Positions 1 through 7,630 are shown, counted from the stretch's first letter. The stretch is 11,380 nucleotides of DNA from Thermodesulfobacteriota bacterium (GCA_039028315.1 JBCCIH010000060.1:1-11380); one strand, 5' to 3'. A program made the numbers and translations. The notes: generated by a model from the sequence alone, not told the origin.

Positions 1-591
1 CAAGTGTTTGCGTTTGATACGGGTCCTGGAAATATGCTTATGGATAAAATTATGCAGATATCCACTAGTGGTAAGAAAGAGTATGACAATGGCGGTAAAC
101 TGGCATCGTCAGGAACAGTAAATCAAGAAATTCTAAACAAGCTTCTGGATGATCCCTATTATGATAATCCGCCTCCAAAATCCACAGGAGAAGAGATGTT
201 CGGGCAAGAGATGTCTGCTGCTCTGTATGCCAATGTAGAAAAAGAAATGATAAGTCTTCAAGATTTGATGGCCACTTTGTTAGAGCTAACAGCTCAGTCT
301 ATAGTTTTGTCTTACAAGAATTTTATATATCCCAAATGGGATATAGAAGAAGTTATCTTTAGCGGCGGAGGCTGTAATAATGCCGTATTGATGGACAGAC
401 TCAGAAATGAACTTAGTCCAATTAAAATTTCGACTTCAGATCAATACGGGATTTCAGTAGATGCAAAAGAAGCTGTAGCGTTTGCTGTGCTTGCAAATGA
501 ACTTATTTCGGGAAATACGAATAACCTTCCCAACGTTACAGGAGCCGCAAGAAAAGTGCCCATGGGCAAAATATCTTTAGGAAGAGACTAA
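1..591 (+). CDS. anmK: Anhydro-N-acetylmuramic acid kinase, C-terminal part (5' end outside window)
   Basis: AnmK uses ATP and water to open 1,6-anhydro-MurNAc and phosphorylate it to MurNAc-6-phosphate in the cytoplasm, a step of peptidoglycan recycling. The window holds the last ~196 codons; the family is about 370 residues, so roughly the first half lies to the left. The frame is open from base 1. Visible family signatures are AFDTGPGN (the Asp at bases 16-18 belongs to the conserved active-site motif), the YDNGGKLA stretch, PPKSTGEE followed by F-G, the D-x-x-A-T-L-x-x-L-T-A segment, the nucleotide-binding SGGGCNN turn (bases about 361-381), and the terminal G-I-S-V-D-A-K-E-A and VTGA motifs. 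Its stop is 27 bases before nagZ, whose product makes the AnmK substrate, so the two probably share a transcript. The assignment is secure; only the missing N-terminal half is unseen. Confidence 0.95.
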   Translation, partial: QVFAFDTGPGNMLMDKIMQISTSGKKEYDNGGKLASSGTVNQEILNKLLDDPYYDNPPPKSTGEEMFGQEMSAALYANVEKEMISLQDLMATLLELTAQSIVLSYKNFIYPKWDIEEVIFSGGGCNNAVLMDRLRNELSPIKISTSDQYGISVDAKEAVAFAVLANELISGNTNNLPNVTGAARKVPMGKISLGRD

Positions 592-618
592 TACAATTCA
601 TATTATCAGAAACTAGAT

Positions 619-2109
619 ATGATTTTTAAACTAAACAATCTAAATACAGCTCAAAAAATAGGGCAGGTTATAATGCCCAGAATAGATTTTGGTGATCCTG
701 ATTCTCTGCCAATGGCAAGAACGCTACTTAAGGACTACCAGGTTGGCGGCTTTATTATATTTAACGCCGTTAGCGAGTTCGTGATCGAAGCTACATCTGA
801 GCTTCAAGAACTTTCAGATATTCCTCTTTTTTTCGCTTGTGATGGCGAGAGGGGCGTAGGGCAGATTGTTAAGGATATGGAGCGCTTTCCATTTAACATG
901 TCTATTGGAGCCATAGGCGATGAAGACCTTGTTTATGAGCAAGCTAGTTTTATTGCTCATCAAATGAAAGATTGCGGGCTTAATTTACTTTTCGCCCCGG
1001 TTTGTGATGTGAATTCAAATCCAAACAATCCAATAATCAATATAAGATCATACGGTGATGATCCAGAGCTTGTATCAAGGCTTTGCAGCGCATTTGTTAA
1101 GGGTTGCCAAGATAACGGCGTTCTGGCGTGTGCTAAGCATTTCCCGGGACACGGCCGCACTGGGGTTGATTCACATATTGATTTGCCTGTTTTGGATACA
1201 GAGCTAGAAACTCTTGAAAAAATTGATCTAGTCCCTTTTCAGGCTGCAATAGAGGCTGGTGTAGCATCTATAATGACTGCACACATAGGATTCTCTCAAA
1301 TTGGTGATGGAAGCCCTGCTACGGTCTCAAACGAGCTCATTTCTGGTGTTCTGAGGGATAAAATGGGCTATGAAGGTCTAGTCGTTACAGATTCTCTCCA
1401 TATGGAAGGCATAATAAAATTAGGCAAAGAATATGATATATCGACAAGAGCACTAAATGCAGGCGCTGATATCATTCTCGATCCTTTAAATCCCATGGAG
1501 TTAGTCTCAAATCTAGCTACTTTAGAACCTAACCATCTTGGATTAGATACTAAGGTTGAAAGAATTCTAAATATTAAAGAAAAATGGCTCACAAATAATG
1601 CAGCCAATAAGGTTTCAGAGATTGACGCTATTAAACTAAAAGAACGAATAGCGAATGAATCAGTATGTTTTGTTAAAGGGAGACCTTCAGATCTAGACGG
1701 TGTATCGATATGCCCGTTTGATGTTACCAATTGTGAAAGCGAAATTTATATTCCATTTATTGAGCAGATGGAATCACATGGAGTAAATGTTGTAGTTGCA
1801 GATGATTCATCAAGATTTCGTATCACAGAGGATTCTACTATAATTTGTCTGGTTTATACAACAATAGGAGCATGGAAAAAGCAGTCAACTCTACCTAGCA
1901 GATACATATCGTCGCTTAAATATATTGGTCCACTTAATTGCAAAACTATACTGGTATCTTTTGGCTCGCCCTATGTTGTAGAGGGGTTAGATAGTTTTGA
2001 TACTGTTTTATGCAGCTTTGATATATTAGATGAATGTCAAAAAGCTGCAGCAGATGTTCTGTTAGGAAAAATATCAACCAAGGCCAAACTACCGGTCAGT
2101 CTAAAATAA
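619..2109 (+). CDS. nagZ: Beta-N-acetylhexosaminidase, glycoside hydrolase family 3, with extra C-terminal domain
   Basis: NagZ removes the non-reducing GlcNAc from GlcNAc-1,6-anhydro-MurNAc (with or without peptide), giving the AnmK substrate encoded just upstream. The GH3 TIM barrel fills about residues 1-335. The NagZ hallmark KHFPGHG is at 173-179, followed by D184-S-H186, the loop His/Asp dyad that acts as acid/base in this family. VVTDSLHM contains the expected nucleophile D258. At 496 residues it is longer than the single-domain E. coli type (about 340), having a further ~150-residue domain like that of Firmicute NagZ enzymes. It lacks an evident signal peptide, so it should be cytoplasmic. 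The ATG at 619 has no clear Shine-Dalgarno sequence, but the N-terminus aligns with the start of the barrel (IGQVIMPRI). It is followed 41 bases later by the symporter gene. Family and reaction are secure; the role of the C-terminal domain is not visible from sequence. Confidence 0.94.
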   Translation: MIFKLNNLNTAQKIGQVIMPRIDFGDPDSLPMARTLLKDYQVGGFIIFNAVSEFVIEATSELQELSDIPLFFACDGERGVGQIVKDMERFPFNMSIGAIGDEDLVYEQASFIAHQMKDCGLNLLFAPVCDVNSNPNNPIINIRSYGDDPELVSRLCSAFVKGCQDNGVLACAKHFPGHGRTGVDSHIDLPVLDTELETLEKIDLVPFQAAIEAGVASIMTAHIGFSQIGDGSPATVSNELISGVLRDKMGYEGLVVTDSLHMEGIIKLGKEYDISTRALNAGADIILDPLNPMELVSNLATLEPNHLGLDTKVERILNIKEKWLTNNAANKVSEIDAIKLKERIANESVCFVKGRPSDLDGVSICPFDVTNCESEIYIPFIEQMESHGVNVVVADDSSRFRITEDSTIICLVYTTIGAWKKQSTLPSRYISSLKYIGPLNCKTILVSFGSPYVVEGLDSFDTVLCSFDILDECQKAAADVLLGKISTKAKLPVSLK

Positions 2110-2150
2110 AACTGTTTGTATTAAATTCGCTTTAGGTAAATTAGAATCAG

Positions 2151-3923
2151 ATGCCTGAATCAATTCAAAACGCTTTATCTGCACTTAGCCCCCTTGATTG
2201 GCTGATTGTAGCAGCCTATCTCCTAATGTCTCTGGGAATTGGAATATATTTCACTAAAAGGGCAAGCTCCAGCATGTCTTCTTACTTTGTATCAGGACGT
2301 AGTTTGCCTTGGTACATTCTGGGCACATCTATTGTGGCGACTACTTTTGCTGCCGACACGCCGCTTGCAATTACTGGGTGGATTAGAGAGGGTGGAATAT
2401 GGAAGAACTGGTTTTGGTGGAACTATATTTTCAGTAGTGTCTTTATTGTAGTAGTTTTTGCCAGGCTTTGGCGAAGAGCCGAAGTAATAACTGATAACGA
2501 ATTGATAGAGATACGCTACAGCGGAAAACCGGCCGCATTCCTTAGGGGGTTTAAGGCTTTTTATTTTTCGACACTGTTTAATTTCATAGTCATGGGCTGG
2601 GTAATTAGTGCTATGGCAAAGGTGTTTAAGGTATTTTTTGGTATAGATACCGATTTAGCGATAATTATATGTATTTCTATAGCGTTTTTCTATACTATGA
2701 TGTCAGGTCTTTGGGGAGTAGCTCTTACTGATTTTCTTCAGTACTTCATTGCAGTTATCGGAACCGTAATACTTGCCTGGGTTGTAATCGGATCTCCGGA
2801 AATTGGAGGTTTCTCTGGGTTTATAGATAAACTCGGCAAAATTGATAAAGAACATATATCCTTTTTTATGACCCCGTCCGGCGGTGATCCTGTCAGTGAG
2901 GGAGTTCTTGACTCAAGCTTCTTTGCATTTCTTGTATATGTAACAATTATCTGGTGGTCATCTCATAATGCTGACGGGGGCGGATATATTATACAAAGGA
3001 TTAACTCTGCCAAGAACGAAAGACATGCAGTATTAGGTATGGCATGGTTTGCGATTAATCATTACATCATAAGACTCTGGCCTTGGGTACTTGTAGCGCT
3101 GGCTACTCTGATTATCTATCCAAGGGTTCAGGAGTACGGCGGCGATCATGAAGCAATGTATGTTGTTGTTATAAGAGACTATCTAGGGCCTGGGCTGAAG
3201 GGGCTCTTATTTGTAACATTTCTCGCGGCTTTTATGTCTACACTTTCTACCCAGCTAAACTGGGGCGCCTCATACTTGATGAACGATATATATAGACGTT
3301 TTATTAAGAAAAATGCTTCTGAGAGCCATTATATCTTAATCTCTCGATTTGTAACATTAATATTAACCATACTCGCAGGCTATTTTGCATTTTATATCAC
3401 CAATATTGGCAAGGCCTGGATATTTCTCTGGGCCATGAGCGCGGGTGTAGGTTTAGTGCTTATACTCAGATGGTTTTGGTGGAGGATAAATGCATGGTCT
3501 GAGATATCTGCTCTGGCGGCTTCACTATTTACAATTCTCGTCCTATTCATATACACACAAGCAAACGGCGTCTCGCTTGAGCTAAAGCATCAGATATTAG
3601 TCATACCAGTTTCTATTATAACCTGGATAGTTGTAACATTTTTAACTAAACCAGAGTCGAACGAGACACTGGGAAATTTTTACAAAAGAGTTCGTCCATG
3701 GGGCTGGTGGAAGCCTGCAAGTGATCAACATCCACAGATTACTAAGCCAAAATTTATGCCGGTCATTTACAACTGGTTATTAGGCGTGGCTTTCTTAATA
3801 TTCGGAATGATAGGGGTTGGAAAGATGCTGCTCGGCAGTTTTTCTTTTGGTGCTATATGCATAATTCTCTCGGTAATCTCGGGAGTTATTGTATATATAA
3901 GGATGAGAGAAGAGTTAAAATAA
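2151..3923 (+). CDS. Sodium:solute symporter (SSS family), candidate wall-sugar transporter
   Basis: This is a 590-residue polytopic inner-membrane protein with roughly 13-15 hydrophobic segments. It begins with the SSS-type first helix (DWLIVAAYLLMSLGIGIYF), then YFVSGRSLPWYILGTSIVATTFAADTP in shape, the region that forms part of the cation/substrate site in this superfamily. S-T-L-S-T-Q-L-N-W-G-A-S-Y-L-M-N-D near residues 363-379 is a typical core-helix motif of bacterial SSS proteins. The protein is tryptophan-rich around residues 83-90 and has a long polar C-terminal loop (about 500-535) before two last helices. Sodium-coupled uptake is inferred from the family. The substrate cannot be read from sequence, but placement 41 bases after nagZ and in the anmK direction makes an amino sugar, MurNAc or anhydro-muropeptide the best guess. 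Family assignment is strong, substrate weak. The start ATG has only a weak, distant AGG as ribosome site. Confidence 0.9.
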   Translation: MPESIQNALSALSPLDWLIVAAYLLMSLGIGIYFTKRASSSMSSYFVSGRSLPWYILGTSIVATTFAADTPLAITGWIREGGIWKNWFWWNYIFSSVFIVVVFARLWRRAEVITDNELIEIRYSGKPAAFLRGFKAFYFSTLFNFIVMGWVISAMAKVFKVFFGIDTDLAIIICISIAFFYTMMSGLWGVALTDFLQYFIAVIGTVILAWVVIGSPEIGGFSGFIDKLGKIDKEHISFFMTPSGGDPVSEGVLDSSFFAFLVYVTIIWWSSHNADGGGYIIQRINSAKNERHAVLGMAWFAINHYIIRLWPWVLVALATLIIYPRVQEYGGDHEAMYVVVIRDYLGPGLKGLLFVTFLAAFMSTLSTQLNWGASYLMNDIYRRFIKKNASESHYILISRFVTLILTILAGYFAFYITNIGKAWIFLWAMSAGVGLVLILRWFWWRINAWSEISALAASLFTILVLFIYTQANGVSLELKHQILVIPVSIITWIVVTFLTKPESNETLGNFYKRVRPWGWWKPASDQHPQITKPKFMPVIYNWLLGVAFLIFGMIGVGKMLLGSFSFGAICIILSVISGVIVYIRMREELK

Positions 3924-3934
3924 AGATTTATCAC

Positions 3935-3962
3935 TTCCAAAAATGACGGATTATGTTATAAC
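3935..3962 (+). promoter_or_regulatory. Possible weak promoter for nuoI
   Basis: In the 63-base gap before nuoI there is TATAAC (3957-3962) with TTCCAA (3935-3940) 16 bases upstream. The -10 is good, the -35 matches only half of consensus. Transcription could equally read through from the symporter gene, as no terminator is visible between them. Confidence 0.25.
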
Positions 3963-3986
3963 TTATAGTCGTTAAGGTTATTAGAT

Positions 3987-4622
3987 ATGGCTATAAAAAT
4001 TAAAGTACTAAAACATCCTGAGCTCACTTGGTATGAAAAACTGTATATCCCCCAGATTCTGGGCGGACTAGCAATTACACTTGGTCATATTCTTAGGTTT
4101 AAACCTATAACCGTGCAGTATCCTGAAGAAGTAAAAGAATTGCCTGAGAGATACCGAGGGCTTCACGTAATGCCAGGGGATGATGAGGGTGAGATAAGAT
4201 GCGTTGCCTGTAAGCTTTGTGAGGTAGCATGCCCAACTCAGGCTATATCTATTGTGGCCGAACCCGCGGATGATTACGGGATTGAGAGAAGGCCTAAGGT
4301 TTACAATATTGATTTTATGAGATGCGTGTTCTGCGGATTCTGTGTGGAGGCCTGCCCATGTGATGCACTTAGGATGGGAATGAAGTATGAGCTTGCTTCA
4401 TACAACAGAGCAGGGCTTGTGCATACAAAAGAAGTTTTCTTTGACCCTAACGTGAAGAGCGATGCTCCAAGAGATAACGCTAATTTCCTCTACGAAATGG
4501 GCAAAGGTGAGAACCTAGACAGCATTGAGGAAATACAGAAGGTTAAAGAACTCACTGGAGCATATGTCGAGGCTCCAGAGCCTGTGTCAACCGATAATCC
4601 TTTCCAAAGTTCAGGATCTTAA
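3987..4622 (+). CDS. nuoI: NADH-quinone oxidoreductase subunit I (two 4Fe-4S ferredoxin-type subunit)
   Basis: NuoI is the peripheral-arm subunit of respiratory complex I that carries clusters N6a and N6b and passes electrons towards NuoB near the quinone site. Two full 4Fe-4S motifs are present: C72-x2-C75-x2-C78-x3-C82-P and C113-x2-C116-x2-C119-x3-C123-P. The family-specific ERYRGLHVM stretch (residues about 54-62) and the RCVACKLCEVACP wording are characteristic of NuoI rather than a generic ferredoxin. At 211 residues it is longer than E. coli NuoI (180), mainly by a C-terminal acidic and polar tail from about 165. An additional cysteine, C125, directly follows the second CP, where Val, Thr or similar is usual. 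No other nuo gene lies next to it: upstream is a transporter, downstream a convergent gene whose stop is 22 bases away. An AAGG about 9 bases before the ATG may serve as ribosome site. Confidence 0.92.
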   Translation: MAIKIKVLKHPELTWYEKLYIPQILGGLAITLGHILRFKPITVQYPEEVKELPERYRGLHVMPGDDEGEIRCVACKLCEVACPTQAISIVAEPADDYGIERRPKVYNIDFMRCVFCGFCVEACPCDALRMGMKYELASYNRAGLVHTKEVFFDPNVKSDAPRDNANFLYEMGKGENLDSIEEIQKVKELTGAYVEAPEPVSTDNPFQSSGS

Positions 4623-4644
4623 ATCTACTAACATTGCTAAGAAA

Positions 4645-6450
4645 TTATTCGCTTTTTGAACCATACCTCTTAAACCAAGGTGTAAGTCTTAGAGCGCCAG
4701 CAATAGAAGATTTTAGCTGACTTCTTTCGGTTACTAGATGAATTCCGCCCTGTTTATTAAAGAACTCAGAGGTCATAGTTTCTGGCGCTACCCCTCTACC
4801 TCCGCTCGCTAATTTAACAACCCTGTCTCCAGCAAATGCAACTGTTGCTTTTTTCTCAGCAATTATAAAATCTCCTTGAACAACATAGCTTGCCAGTGCG
4901 CCTCCAGTGGTTGGATGTCCAAGCAGAGATACATATGGTAGGCCAGCATCTTTAAGGTTAACAATAGCAGAGATTGTTTTTGCCATTTGGTAGAGTGCGA
5001 CAGTGCCCTCTTGCATTCTGGCTCCCCCTGATGCGGTTACCACTATGAGGGGTAAGTCCTCTTGTATTGCATAATCGACAATAAGCTTCATCTTTTCCCC
5101 GAATACTGCCCCCATGGATCCACCCATAAACCTAAAGTCTGATACTGCAATTGCTACAGGGATGTCAAACATGTCTCCATATCCTACAACCAGAGAATCC
5201 TTTGAGTCTGTACGCTTAGAAGCCTTTTTTCTTGTGTCATAGTAATCAAAGAAATTAAATCGAGCATCTATGTTTTCAGTACTAAGATTAGAATGCAGCT
5301 CATGAAATGAGTCTGTATTAAGAAGTAAATCTAGATAGTCATCAGATCCCAGTGGGGAAGGTTTTTCACAATATGGGCAAGAAAAGAAATTCTTTTTGAA
5401 ATCCTCTTTGGCAAAATGCTTTCTGCAGCCAGGTCTTGTGATATTTCCGTCGGCGTCCTTCTCATCATTGCAAAAATGTGGCTCAGCTCCATAAAGTGCT
5501 ATCTGCATTTGAGACACTTCAGGAGTTGCAGTTTTTGAAAATGCACTCGGCAGCCAGCTTCTGATCTTTTTTGCTATTGCCTGGTATCTGTGCTCCCCTT
5601 TTTCAACCTCTCCAACTTTTTGTATTTTTTCAATAAGTTCTTTTTTAAGATAATTGGTGTCAGCTTTCTCAAGCTCTTCGGTCGATTTAACAAGCACCTT
5701 GTCTATTAATTCCAAGGTTTTAGTCAGGTAAGTTGCTCCGTCAATTGAAGGCTCTTTAATAACCTTGTCTACAATACCGTATTTGAGCATATACTCTGAT
5801 GTAGGCTGAAGCACCTCTAGCGCCTCTTCGATCTTATCTCCAGATCTAAAGAGGATCGCCGAGCAGCCCTCTGCAGTAATAACCGAATATTCAGCTCTTG
5901 ATAACATAAACCTTTTATGTGCAAGCTGAAAAGCAATTGCACCACCGCTGCCACCGCTGCCAAGCACTATTGAGATTGACTTGGCTTTAAGTGAAATCAT
6001 CTTAGACTGACAAAATGAAATAAGCCAAGATTGCAGCTTTTCAGCAGAATACTCAAAAGGGTCTCCGCCGATTGTATCTACATATGTATGAAGCATAAGA
6101 TCATGCTGTTCTGCATATTCCATCATATTGTGAGCGAGCCCATATCCGTCAGCTTTAACAAGACCAAAATTATATTTCATCCTGTCATCGTCACTTGTAG
6201 GCATCTGCTGTGCTATGATGGCCACTTTCTTGCCATTACTCTTAAGTGTGGCGGTTCCTACAATAACTGCGGGATCGTCTGCAAGCTCGATAATTTTTCC
6301 AGAAGGAGCTTTTAACTCTAAGGAAAAATCTTCAAGTTCGTTGTAAGGTACAAAGTCATCATACAGAGATTCAATAATGTCTTTTGATTTAATTTTTTTG
6401 TATGACCTAGCCTGTTCGTGTACAAGCATTAATTTTGAAGGTCGGCTCAT
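4645..6450 (-). CDS. Fused acetyl-CoA carboxylase carboxyltransferase, alpha half followed by beta half
   Basis: The carboxyltransferase moves CO2 from carboxybiotin on BCCP to acetyl-CoA, giving malonyl-CoA for fatty acid synthesis. Residues about 15-280 resemble AccA: D-D-P-A-V-I-V-G-T-A, NFGLVKADGYG (AccA: NFGMPxPEGYR), GSGGSGGAIA at 164-173 and YSVITAEGCSAILF at 188-201. Residues about 320-590 resemble AccD: a zinc ribbon (C327, C342, C358, C361), RFMGGSMGAVFGEK, TASGGARMQEG at 472-482, PTTGGALASY at 513-522 and VAFAGDRVV. Known fused forms and the related propionyl-type transferases have the beta-like domain first; here the order is reversed. The usual DTPGAYPG/AEERGQ motif in the alpha half reads DTIGGDPFEYSAEK. 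The start ATG follows GGAGAA (6459-6464) by 8 bases; a TATACT at 6485-6490 without a clear -35 may add local transcription. accB/accC are not in the window. The class is secure; acetyl-CoA as substrate is inferred. Confidence 0.88.
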   Translation of the reverse strand: MSRPSKLMLVHEQARSYKKIKSKDIIESLYDDFVPYNELEDFSLELKAPSGKIIELADDPAVIVGTATLKSNGKKVAIIAQQMPTSDDDRMKYNFGLVKADGYGLAHNMMEYAEQHDLMLHTYVDTIGGDPFEYSAEKLQSWLISFCQSKMISLKAKSISIVLGSGGSGGAIAFQLAHKRFMLSRAEYSVITAEGCSAILFRSGDKIEEALEVLQPTSEYMLKYGIVDKVIKEPSIDGATYLTKTLELIDKVLVKSTEELEKADTNYLKKELIEKIQKVGEVEKGEHRYQAIAKKIRSWLPSAFSKTATPEVSQMQIALYGAEPHFCNDEKDADGNITRPGCRKHFAKEDFKKNFFSCPYCEKPSPLGSDDYLDLLLNTDSFHELHSNLSTENIDARFNFFDYYDTRKKASKRTDSKDSLVVGYGDMFDIPVAIAVSDFRFMGGSMGAVFGEKMKLIVDYAIQEDLPLIVVTASGGARMQEGTVALYQMAKTISAIVNLKDAGLPYVSLLGHPTTGGALASYVVQGDFIIAEKKATVAFAGDRVVKLASGGRGVAPETMTSEFFNKQGGIHLVTERSQLKSSIAGALRLTPWFKRYGSKSE

Positions 6451-6518
6451 ATTTAATTTTCTCCAGCTCTCTTTCTCTATTTAAAGTATAGTAATTTACC
6501 CTATTTAAACGCTTTAGA

Positions 6519-7544
6519 CTATGATACGTGAGGAAGTACTTTCTCGACAAATAATCTCATGGATCTCATAGACTCCTCATGGCTAATTCCAGGGAATTTA
6601 AATCGGCAGATCAAATTATCTGCAGGAGTTTGCTCCTGATACTGTTTAATGGCTTCAACACACTCCTCAGGGGTTCCAATTATGGATTGATCCCTTGCTA
6701 TATCATATAAGATAGGATCACTTGGGTCTGAGAGCAAATTACCCTCTCTGTCGACCATTGAGCCCCATGAAGCATAACCTTTAGCAGTATATGTAACGTG
6801 TTCCTTAATATCTTCCCATGCATCATCAGCCTTTTTATCTGATATGTACATCTCTCTAACAAGAGGTTTTTCAACATCATCGGGGCTTCTGCCATACTCC
6901 TTTAGCAAATCTGAGTGCATATCAAACAAATATTTAACTATGGGAATGACACCGATGGCAGGGACGTATAAAGGTGCCCCAATTCTGGCGGCCCTTCTGA
7001 TAGCCGGCTCGGTAAAGGCCCCTATCCATATAGGTATAGGCTGTTGGACCGGTTTAGGAGTTACATTCACATTATCTAGCTGATAATACTTTCCGTCTAT
7101 ACTAAAAGATTCATTTGCCCAGCTTTTAGTTAATACCTCTATCCCTTCTTCCATTCTTCCTCGTCTTTGCTTGAGTGTTCTCCCAAAGCCAGAAAACTCT
7201 TCTTCTCTGTATCCAAGACCAATTCCTAGTATTAATCTTCCATTTGAAATCAAATCCGCAACTGCCGCGTCTTCAGCTACTCTAACAGGGTCATGTAAAG
7301 GCAGAAGTAAAACACCAGTTCCTATGCGTATATTATTAGTTCTGGCAGCGATGGCAGCGGCGGTTAATAATAATGAAGGGCAGTAACCATCTTCTAGAAA
7401 GTGGTGCTCTGACAGCCATGCTGAATCAAAGCCCATCTGATCAGCCATGCTAATTTCTTCAAGCATTTCCCCATAGAGCTCTTTATGAGATCTTTTATTG
7501 TGAGGCGGTGACTGCATTGTGTAGTAACCTACTCCAAATTTCAT
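6519..7544 (-). CDS. LLM-class (luciferase-like) flavin-dependent oxidoreductase
   Basis: A 341-residue TIM-barrel protein of the bacterial luciferase-like monooxygenase family, which uses reduced FMN (or F420 in some subfamilies) to oxidise an organic substrate in the cytoplasm. Family marks are the N-terminal KFGVGYYTM strand, the AWLSEHHF motif (residues about 43-50), RIGTGVLLLPLHDPVRVAEDAA (about 73-94), the NGRLILGIGLGYREEEF segment with its flavin-binding turn, and PIPIWIGAFTEPAIRRAA in the second half. It is full length. The ATG at 7544 is well supported by AAAGGAG (7552-7558) seven bases upstream, and a good promoter lies before that. It ends 68 bases before the carboxyltransferase fusion in the same direction, so the two may be co-transcribed. 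The substrate is unknown, and FMN versus F420 cannot be decided by eye, although SEHHF-type members are often FMN-dependent. Confidence 0.88.
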   Translation of the reverse strand: MKFGVGYYTMQSPPHNKRSHKELYGEMLEEISMADQMGFDSAWLSEHHFLEDGYCPSLLLTAAAIAARTNNIRIGTGVLLLPLHDPVRVAEDAAVADLISNGRLILGIGLGYREEEFSGFGRTLKQRRGRMEEGIEVLTKSWANESFSIDGKYYQLDNVNVTPKPVQQPIPIWIGAFTEPAIRRAARIGAPLYVPAIGVIPIVKYLFDMHSDLLKEYGRSPDDVEKPLVREMYISDKKADDAWEDIKEHVTYTAKGYASWGSMVDREGNLLSDPSDPILYDIARDQSIIGTPEECVEAIKQYQEQTPADNLICRFKFPGISHEESMRSMRLFVEKVLPHVS

Positions 7545-7551
7545 AATTATG

Positions 7552-7558
7552 CTCCTTT
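7552..7558 (-). promoter_or_regulatory. Ribosome binding site of the flavin oxidoreductase gene
   Basis: On the minus strand AAAGGAG stands seven bases before the ATG at 7544, an almost ideal Shine-Dalgarno sequence that fixes the start of this gene. Confidence 0.8.
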
Positions 7559-7593
7559 AATTATGATTAATTAGTAATTCAGAAATTGGGGTA

Positions 7594-7623
7594 ATTATAA
7601 CCTGAAAGGGCTATTGTTGTTAA
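7594..7623 (-). promoter_or_regulatory. Sigma70-like promoter of the flavin oxidoreductase / carboxyltransferase pair
   Basis: On the minus strand TTAACA (7618-7623, five of six to consensus) is separated by 18 bases from a perfect TATAAT (7594-7599). Transcription would begin near 7587 and give a leader of about 40 bases with the AAAGGAG site. The element starts only eight bases beyond the T-tract of the upstream terminator, as expected for adjoining but independent transcription units. Confidence 0.65.
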
Positions 7624-7630
7624 GATCGGC

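Noticed and set aside
1368..1730. Open frame of 120 codons on the minus strand within nagZ
   Set aside because: It lies wholly inside a well-supported GH3 gene, resembles no known family and has no own ribosome site.
5938..5962. Short tandem repeat of gccaccgct type
   Set aside because: It simply encodes the conserved GSGGSGG loop of the AccA-like domain on the other strand.
6031..6315. Plus-strand open frame opposite the carboxyltransferase fusion
   Set aside because: It is a shadow of the AccA-like half and has no recognisable motif or start signal.
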